Source of the DNA: Gammaproteobacteria bacterium
GTDB taxonomy: Bacteria > Pseudomonadota > Gammaproteobacteria > Competibacterales > Competibacteraceae
Assembly (NCBI GenBank): GCA_024235135.1
Contig: JACKMZ010000020.1
Location: forward strand, 1-18,967
Direction of reading: 5' to 3'
Length of the DNA stretch: 18,967 bases
Within the stretch, counting starts at the first letter, position 1. Each line of letters begins with the position of its first letter. Positions 14,210 through 18,967 of the stretch are shown in pieces. Made by a program: the position numbers and the translations under genes. A model generated the notes under the pieces. That model saw only the letters and a list, made by a program, of their open reading frames with translations. It was not told the DNA's origin and did not search any database.

Positions 14210-14989
14210 TCACTTTGCTTCCGTCTTGGCCCGCTCCCACAGTGCGTCCATTTCCGCCAGCGAGGACTGCGCACAGTTGCGACCGCTTTCGCCCAAGCGG
14301 GCTTCGATATAGCGAAAACGGCGTTCAAACTTGTTATTGGTCGCGCGTAAGGCCGACTCTGGGTCCACATTCAGATGGCGGGCCAGGTTGAGGGTAGCGA
14401 ATAGAAAATCACCCACTTCTTCATGAATTCGCTCAGCAGAATCCGCAGCCTCCAAGACGCCTCGGATTTCTGACAGTTCCTCCTGCATCTTATCGAGCAC
14501 CGGGGTGAGAGTCGCCCAATCGAAACCGACCTGTGCCGCTTTACGTTGCAATTTGATCGCCCGCGCCATCGCGGGCAACGTACGCGGCACACCGTCCATT
14601 TGGCTGGTGGAAGGCGATTCCTGCTCAGCGCGTTTGAGCTGTTCCCAGGCGGCGGTCTGTTCAGCCTGATTGGCATATTCGACGTCACCGAATACGTGCG
14701 GATGGCGGTGAATCATCTTTTCCGTTATAGCCTCCACCACATCCTCGAAGGTGAAAGCGGCTTCCTCGCGAGCCAACTGCGCGTAAAACACCACCTGAAA
14801 CAACAGATCCCCCAGTTCCTTTTTCAAGGCTTGGCGATCGTCGCGATCGATGGCGTCGGCCACTTCGTAGGCTTCCTCAAGCGTATAAGGCACGATGGTG
14901 GCGTAGGTTTGTGCCCGATCCCAGGGGCAACCGCCCTCCGGGGCACGCAATTGAGCCATTACTTCCAGGAGCCTCTTGATTTCTGTCAT
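14210..14989 (-). CDS. mazG: Nucleoside triphosphate pyrophosphohydrolase MazG
   Basis: 259 residues, close to the 263 of E. coli MazG. It hydrolyses (d)NTPs to NMP and pyrophosphate and in E. coli lowers ppGpp; it acts in the cytosol as a dimer. Two all-alpha MazG domains are present. The first has EEAYE (E38, E39, E42) and ELGD (E58, D61) for Mg binding, the second EELSE (E170, E171, E174) and EEVGD (E191, D194). The N-terminal LRAPEGGCPWDRAQTYATI is the usual opening, and the C-terminus ends in LWERAK. The ribosome site is weak. It is divergent from infA with 76 bp between the start codons, so the promoters overlap, and convergent with the DUF192 gene. Confidence 0.96.
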   Translation of the reverse strand: MTEIKRLLEVMAQLRAPEGGCPWDRAQTYATIVPYTLEEAYEVADAIDRDDRQALKKELGDLLFQVVFYAQLAREEAAFTFEDVVEAITEKMIHRHPHVFGDVEYANQAEQTAAWEQLKRAEQESPSTSQMDGVPRTLPAMARAIKLQRKAAQVGFDWATLTPVLDKMQEELSEIRGVLEAADSAERIHEEVGDFLFATLNLARHLNVDPESALRATNNKFERRFRYIEARLGESGRNCAQSSLAEMDALWERAKTEAK

Positions 14990-15001
14990 ACGGTACCAAT
15001 C

Positions 15002-15030
15002 TTGCTAGATAACGCGGAATTATGTATTTT
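15002..15030 (+). promoter_or_regulatory. Candidate infA promoter
   Basis: TTGCTA (15002-15007) and TATTTT (15025-15030) are 17 bp apart, each matching consensus at four of six positions, in a short AT-rich patch between divergent mazG and infA. The start point would be near 15037, about 29 nt before the infA ATG. Confidence 0.35.
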
Positions 15031-15065
15031 TATAGGTTCCCTTCAACAACTGGAGCACACACTGA

Positions 15066-15284
15066 ATGCCAAAAGAAGACCATATCGAAATGGAAGGCAC
15101 GGTGATCGACACCTTGCCCAATACGATGTTTAGAGTGGAATTGGAAAACGGCCACGTCATAACCGCCCATATTTCCGGGCGGATGCGCAAACACTACATT
15201 CGGATTTTGACCGGCGACAAGGTCAAAGTCGAATTGACACCGTATGACCTGAGTAAGGGGCGTATCGTTTTCAGAGCACGCTGA
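15066..15284 (+). CDS. infA: Translation initiation factor IF-1
   Basis: 72 residues, the standard length. IF-1 binds the ribosomal A site during initiation. The single OB-fold S1-like domain is intact and very close to the E. coli protein: KEDHIEMEGTVIDTLPNTMF, VELENGHVITAHISGRMRKH, YIRILTGDKVKVELTPYDL and SKGRIVFRAR. The start ATG is supported by the family N-terminus and a TGGAG about 12 bases upstream. It is convergent with clpA, the same arrangement as in E. coli. Confidence 0.98.
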   Translation: MPKEDHIEMEGTVIDTLPNTMFRVELENGHVITAHISGRMRKHYIRILTGDKVKVELTPYDLSKGRIVFRAR

Positions 15285-15325
15285 ACAGAGAACGATCGCC
15301 GCGCTAAGCGGCTCCCGTTCTCTGT
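15285..15325. other. Long perfect hairpin between infA and clpA, no U-tract
   Basis: ACAGAGAACG (15285-15294) and CGTTCTCTGT (15316-15325) form a perfect 10-bp stem starting at the base after the infA stop. Inside it, GCCGC/GCGGC (15298-15302 with 15308-15312) forms a second stem on a GCTAA loop, with three-base internal loops on each side. No T run follows on either strand, so it is not a standard intrinsic terminator. It may stabilise the infA mRNA 3' end or act bidirectionally. Confidence 0.6.
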
Positions 15326-15335
15326 GGCTGCAACG

Positions 15336-15360
15336 CTGCAGGCTATGCGTCAACCTGCAG
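15336..15360. other. Second infA-clpA intergenic hairpin
   Basis: CTGCAGG (15336-15342) and CCTGCAG (15354-15360) form a perfect 7-bp stem around an 11-base loop, 10 bp from the first hairpin and 14 bp from the clpA stop. It also lacks a T run on either strand. Together the two hairpins fill most of the 90 bp between the convergent genes. Confidence 0.5.
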
Positions 15361-15374
15361 GGACACCGAAAAAT

Positions 15375-17630
15375 TCAATGAATTTCTTCGACCTCAGCGA
15401 TGTCTATCGATAGCGCGTCGTTTTGCGCTGTGACCACGACGTGCCCGCCATTGATCAGCCGGCCGAACAAAAGCTCTTCCGCCAGCGGCTTTTTAATGTT
15501 TTCCTGAATGATCCTGGCCATGGGACGGGCGCCCATTTTTGGATCATAACCCCGTTGCGCCAACCAAGATCGCGCCGCCTCGTCGACCTCCAGCGTGACA
15601 CCCTTCAATTCCAATTGGGCTTCCAGTTCAATGATGAATTTGTCCACCACATGGCCGATGGTGGCTGGATCCAGCGCCTTGAACTGGATGATGGCATCCA
15701 GACGATTGCGGAACTCCGGCGAGAACATGCGCTTGATGACTTCCGTACCGTCCGTGCTGTGATCCTGGGCGGTGAAGCCGATGGAGGGGCGGTCCATCTG
15801 TTCGGCCCCGGCATTGGTAGTCATCACGATGATGACATTGCGGAAATCCGCCTTGCGGCCATTATTGTCGGTCAATGTACCGTGATCCATGACTTGCAGG
15901 AGCAGATTGAACACATCGGGATGGGCCTTCTCGATTTCGTCCAGCAACAGCACGGCATGCGGATGTTTGAGGATGGCGTCGGTCAGCAAGCCGCCCTGGT
16001 CGAAACCGACGTAGCCGGGAGGAGCGCCAATCAGGCGTGATACCGTATGCCGCTCCATGTATTCGGACATATCGAAGCGCACCAGTTCGATGCCCATGAC
16101 GTTGGCCAGTTGGCGCGTCACTTCGGTCTTGCCGACGCCCGTGGGACCCGCAAACAGGAAACAGCCGATGGGCTTTTGTTCGTTCCCCAGCCCGGCCCGC
16201 GCCATCTTGATGGCGTTACCCAGCGTGCCTATGGCGTCATCCTGGCCGAAGACGACCAGTTTCAAGTCGCGCTCCAGGTTGCGCAACACATCCTTATCGG
16301 AAGCGGAAACGCTTTTGGGCGGAATACGGGCGATTTTCGAAATAATCGCCTCGATTTCCGGCACGCCAACCACCCGTTTGCGTTTGGAAGGCGGCAACAG
16401 GCGTTGGCTGGCGCCGGCTTCGTCTATCACATCGATCGCTTTGTCGGGCAGGTGCCGATCATTGATGTAGCGGGACGACAGATCGACGGCCGCACGCAGG
16501 GCCTTGGACGAGTATTTGACATCATGGTGTTCTTCAAATCGATTCTTGAGGCCCTTGAGGATTTGATAGGTCTCTTCCTCGGAAGGCTCAGGTACGTCGA
16601 TTTTCTGAAAACGCCGCGCCAAGGCCCGGTCCTTCTCAAAGATACCCCGATATTCCTGATAGGTCGTGGAGCCGATGCATTTCAGTTCGCCGGAAGCCAG
16701 CATGGGCTTGATCAGGTTCGAGGCATCCATGACGCCGCCGGAAGCCGCCCCCGCACCGATCAACGTGTGAATCTCGTCGATGAACAGAATGGCGCCACGT
16801 TGCTTGCGCAATTGCGCCAGTACCGCCTTGAGACGTTTTTCGAAATCGCCGCGGTATTTGGTACCGGCGACCAGGGAGCCTAAATCCAGAGCGTAGATCG
16901 TAGCGTTTTCCAGAACTTCCGGCACTTGCCCATCGACGATCAGCTTAGCCAGTCCTTCGGCGATAGCGGTCTTGCCGACACCCGCCTCACCGACGAACAA
17001 CGGATTGTTTTTGCGTCGCCGACACAGTATCTGGATAGTCCGTTCGATCTCGGTTTCCCGGCCAATCAGCGGGTCGATCCGCCCCTGTTGAGCCAACTCG
17101 TTGAGATTCGTGGCAAAGTTGTCCAGGGGACGGGAACCCTGTGTTTCACCAGCATTTTCCTCGTCATTTCCGGAAGCGGGCATATCGTTATCGTCCGACA
17201 CCTTGGAAATACCGTGCGAAATGAAATTCACCACATCAAGACGGCTGATATCCTGTTGTTTCAGGAAATACACCGCCTGGGACTCCTGTTCGCCGAAAAT
17301 GGCGACCAGCACATTGGCGCCGGTCACCTCCTTGTTGCCGGAGGATTGGACATGCAGCACGGCGCGTTGCAGCACGCGTTGAAATCCGAGCGTCGGTTGC
17401 GTTTCACGCGGATCACCCGTACTCAAAATCGGTGTGCTTTCCCGTATGAAAGTCTGCAATTCCCGCCGCAGTCGATCCACACTTCCGCCACATGCTCTTA
17501 GCACCTCCGCCGCGGAGGGATTATCGAGCAAGGCCAGCAGCAGGTGTTCCACGGTCATGAATTCATGGCGCCGGTCCCGCGCTTCCTTGAACGCGAGGTT
17601 AATGGAGAACTCCAGATCCTTGCTCAGCAT
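15375..17630 (-). CDS. clpA: ClpA, ATPase subunit of the ClpAP protease
   Basis: 751 residues from ATG 17630 (a GTG one codon earlier is possible; AGAGG sits 8 bases before the ATG). E. coli ClpA has 758. ClpA unfolds substrates and feeds them to ClpP. In order: an N-terminal ClpS-binding repeat domain with HEFMTVEHLLLALL (about 1-145); a linker rich in D, E and N; AAA+ domain 1 with Walker A GEAGVGKT (214-221) and Walker B ILFIDE (281-286); AAA+ domain 2 with Walker A GPTGVGKT (495-502), Walker B VLLLDE (560-565) and GYVGFDQGG pore-loop region. There is no ClpB-type middle coiled coil. The ClpP-docking loop reads IGF (617-619) where E. coli ClpA has IGL. clpS lies 23 bp upstream, so the two are co-transcribed. 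Confidence 0.97.
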   Translation of the reverse strand: MLSKDLEFSINLAFKEARDRRHEFMTVEHLLLALLDNPSAAEVLRACGGSVDRLRRELQTFIRESTPILSTGDPRETQPTLGFQRVLQRAVLHVQSSGNKEVTGANVLVAIFGEQESQAVYFLKQQDISRLDVVNFISHGISKVSDDNDMPASGNDEENAGETQGSRPLDNFATNLNELAQQGRIDPLIGRETEIERTIQILCRRRKNNPLFVGEAGVGKTAIAEGLAKLIVDGQVPEVLENATIYALDLGSLVAGTKYRGDFEKRLKAVLAQLRKQRGAILFIDEIHTLIGAGAASGGVMDASNLIKPMLASGELKCIGSTTYQEYRGIFEKDRALARRFQKIDVPEPSEEETYQILKGLKNRFEEHHDVKYSSKALRAAVDLSSRYINDRHLPDKAIDVIDEAGASQRLLPPSKRKRVVGVPEIEAIISKIARIPPKSVSASDKDVLRNLERDLKLVVFGQDDAIGTLGNAIKMARAGLGNEQKPIGCFLFAGPTGVGKTEVTRQLANVMGIELVRFDMSEYMERHTVSRLIGAPPGYVGFDQGGLLTDAILKHPHAVLLLDEIEKAHPDVFNLLLQVMDHGTLTDNNGRKADFRNVIIVMTTNAGAEQMDRPSIGFTAQDHSTDGTEVIKRMFSPEFRNRLDAIIQFKALDPATIGHVVDKFIIELEAQLELKGVTLEVDEAARSWLAQRGYDPKMGARPMARIIQENIKKPLAEELLFGRLINGGHVVVTAQNDALSIDIAEVEEIH

Positions 17631-17653
17631 CACTGAAACCTCTCAGGTTGGGA

Positions 17654-17980
17654 TTAAGCCTCTTCCATGGTGCAAAGCAGCGGATGTTGGTGGCTGCGTG
17701 AATAATCATTCACTTGGGCGACCTTCGTTTCCGCAATTTCGTGAGTGTAAACACCGCATACCCCTTTACCACGGGTATGAACATGCAACATGATCTGCGT
17801 AGCCTTTTCCCGGCCCATTCCGAAGAAATGCTCCAAAACCTGTACAACGAACTCCATTGGCGTGTAGTCGTCGTTCAACAGGATGACCTTGTACAAGCGT
17901 GGCTGCTTAAGTTTGGGTCGCGCTTGCTCTATGGCGAGGCCATTTTCGCCATCTGCAGGATTCGTGGGTTCCTTGCTCAT
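17654..17980 (-). CDS. clpS: ClpS, N-end rule adaptor of ClpAP
   Basis: 108 residues, the usual size. ClpS binds the ClpA N-domain and delivers proteins with destabilising N-terminal residues. The N-terminal ~25 residues are the expected flexible, polar tail. The folded core has YKVILLNDDYTPMEFVV, with the N36-D37-D38 ligand-binding pocket, and HVHTRGKGVCGVYTHEIAETK with H68; these match E. coli N34/D35/H66 with an offset of two. It ends in the conserved HPLLCTMEE. AGGT lies about 8-10 bases before the ATG. A candidate promoter lies about 110 bp upstream on the minus strand. Confidence 0.97.
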   Translation of the reverse strand: MSKEPTNPADGENGLAIEQARPKLKQPRLYKVILLNDDYTPMEFVVQVLEHFFGMGREKATQIMLHVHTRGKGVCGVYTHEIAETKVAQVNDYSRSHQHPLLCTMEEA

Positions 17981-18086
17981 GGACTACACCTAAAGGTACC
18001 GGGGATGCCCGATCACAGCCGATGACAGCGAAGCGGTGAGTTCACCATCCCCTTGAGTGAACAAGCAATTACCATACCCTTTAATC

Positions 18087-18115
18087 ATCATACGCCACGC
18101 AGTCGTCGTTCTCTA
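18087..18115 (-). promoter_or_regulatory. Candidate clpS-clpA promoter
   Basis: Read on the minus strand, TAGAGA (18115-18110) and TATGAT (18092-18087) are 17 bp apart, matching consensus at four and five of six positions. Transcription from about 18080 would give a ~100-nt leader that includes an inverted repeat, GTTCAC/GTGAAC at 18040-18045 and 18057-18062. Confidence 0.35.
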
Positions 18116-18158
18116 CTTGGGGTTGCCCGCGGGCATTCAAACGCTCGGCCAGCCATCT

Positions 18159-18488
18159 TCACTCATACAGTGCATTGAGCTTGGCGGCCATCACAAAATC
18201 ATTTTCGTGCAGACCACCGATTTTATGAGTGTAATACACGATGCTGGCGTATCCCCAGCCGAAACTGATGTCGGGATGATGATCCTCCTGCTCTGCGACC
18301 CGGCCGACCTGATTCACGAAGGCCAAGGCCGACGCGAAATTCCGGAAAGTAAAACGCCGCTCCAGGCGTGCGCCATCCTGGGTCAGAGACCAGCCGGGAA
18401 CCTGTGCCAGCATCGTTTCGGCTTCCGCCTTCGCAAGTGGAGGAATGCCGCCCTGGCAGGGCACACAGCTTTTCTCCGATAAGTTCAT
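18159..18488 (-). CDS. phhB: Pterin-4a-carbinolamine dehydratase
   Basis: 109 residues. It dehydrates 4a-hydroxytetrahydrobiopterin, regenerating the cofactor of aromatic amino-acid hydroxylases, in the cytosol. The active-site segment EDHHP (68-72) with H70/H71, H88 in YYTHKIGGL and D97 fit the family pattern, as do the N-terminal CVPCQGGIPPL and the PGW motif near 31-33. GGGAG lies eight bases before the ATG, a strong ribosome site. No phenylalanine hydroxylase gene is in the window, which is common for this family in gammaproteobacteria. It is divergent from the NUDIX gene and upstream of clpS on the same strand, with 178 bp between. Confidence 0.95.
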   Translation of the reverse strand: MNLSEKSCVPCQGGIPPLAKAEAETMLAQVPGWSLTQDGARLERRFTFRNFASALAFVNQVGRVAEQEDHHPDISFGWGYASIVYYTHKIGGLHENDFVMAAKLNALYE

Positions 18489-18642
18489 GCTAAAGTCTCC
18501 CGGTTACTCGGACTGACGATGATCGCGCCATGCCTGGTGTATAGATTGTCGCGCGTGAAAAAAAATCCGCTACCGTTATTTTCCAAATCCCAGACAGCCC
18601 CGCCAAGGGTAAGCTCCACATCGATGAGGTATCGTGAATCCG

Positions 18643-18967
18643 ATGATCTGGACAGCGCATGTGACCGTCGCCACCGTCGTTGCTCACGCGGGACGCTTTC
18701 TCCTGGTGCAAGAAAACAGCGAGGGCCGCAGCGTCTACAATCAACCTGCCGGCCATCTCAATGATAATGAAACCCTCATCGCGGCGGCCATCAGGGAAAC
18801 CCTGGAAGAAACCGCTTGGGAGGTGGAACCCGACGCCCTGGTCGGCATCTATCAATGGCGTCACACCGCCAGCGAAGCCACCTATATTCGATTCTGCTTC
18901 GCCGCGACCCGCCTGCGTCATCATCCGGAACGATCGCTGGATGCCGACATCGAACGCGCACTCTGGC
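18643..18967 (+). CDS. nudJ: NUDIX hydrolase, NudJ-like (3' end outside the window)
   Basis: 108 codons are visible and the frame runs off the end of the window. The start is ATG 18643; a GTG at 18634 is too close to the GAGGT ribosome-site candidate, and a stop lies just upstream of that. The N-terminus WTAHVTVATVVAHAGRFLLV and NQPAGHLNDNETL resemble E. coli NudJ, a thiamine-pyrophosphate and nucleotide phosphatase. The NUDIX box spans G37-E43-R51-E52-E55-E56, so all metal ligands are present, but the usual glycine two residues after E56 is A58. IYQWRHTASEATYIRFCFAA follows, again NudJ-like. In E. coli nudJ lies next to mnmA, which may continue beyond this window. Confidence 0.85.
   Translation, partial: MIWTAHVTVATVVAHAGRFLLVQENSEGRSVYNQPAGHLNDNETLIAAAIRETLEETAWEVEPDALVGIYQWRHTASEATYIRFCFAATRLRHHPERSLDADIERALW

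Noticed and set aside
16047..16883. 278-codon open frame on the plus strand opposite clpA
   Set aside because: Antisense shadow of the conserved AAA+ domains of clpA; no ribosome site or recognisable motif.
1..18967. CRISPR array, tRNA, rRNA, insertion sequence or prophage genes
   Set aside because: No spaced repeats of CRISPR type, no cloverleaf or rRNA sequence and no transposase or phage protein was seen; the 11-bp array at 94-137 is too short in unit for CRISPR.

Overview
The window is chromosomal DNA from a gammaproteobacterium. Coding DNA looks GC-rich, while the first ~330 bp and a stretch near 13.4-13.7 kb are clearly AT-richer. The evidence for the class is the proteins and their order: a PhoP/PhoQ-type two-component pair, Hsp33 with cysteines at the E. 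coli positions, Mpl, UbiX, a CYTH-CHAD protein, MazG, and infA facing a clpS-clpA pair as in E. coli. I cannot support an assignment below class. It reads as housekeeping DNA with no phage, insertion sequence, CRISPR array, tRNA or rRNA.

Layout. (1) 1-330 is a non-coding regulatory region with a four-unit 11-bp tandem array (CTGAA every 11 bp), a pair of the same motif in reverse orientation 11 bp apart, and a likely sigma70 promoter. It leads into an operon of a small secreted PepSY-like protein, an OmpR/PhoP-type response regulator and a PhoQ-like histidine kinase (331-2676). (2) 2806-10085 is a tightly packed run: gatC, gatA, gatB (Glu/Asp-tRNA amidotransferase), hslO (Hsp33), an unnamed membrane protein, mpl (murein peptide recycling), ubiX (prenyl-FMN synthesis) and a LON-substrate-binding-domain protein. 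Several neighbours overlap by a few bases. (3) A CYTH-CHAD protein with an eroded CYTH triphosphate tunnel (10317-11810) is followed by a citrate/2-methylcitrate synthase and a small cupin (11929-13407).

(4) 13408-13734 holds no convincing protein gene. It contains an 8-bp inverted repeat around a TATAGT box, then what looks like a complete small RNA: a long hairpin closed by a GAAA tetraloop, a linker with two CCUCC (anti-Shine-Dalgarno) motifs, and a perfect 9-bp terminator with seven T. A secreted DUF192 protein follows. (5) mazG lies convergent to it on the minus strand, infA on plus, then clpA, clpS and phhB on minus. infA and clpA converge over two hairpins that lack U-tracts. (6) A nudJ-like NUDIX gene starts at 18643 and runs off the window.

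The two most interesting non-gene signals are the candidate small RNA at about 13554-13698 and the 11-bp repeat array upstream of the two-component operon, which has the geometry of an OmpR/PhoP-family binding site and suggests autoregulation. All functional calls rest on motif and context reading; no database search was run.
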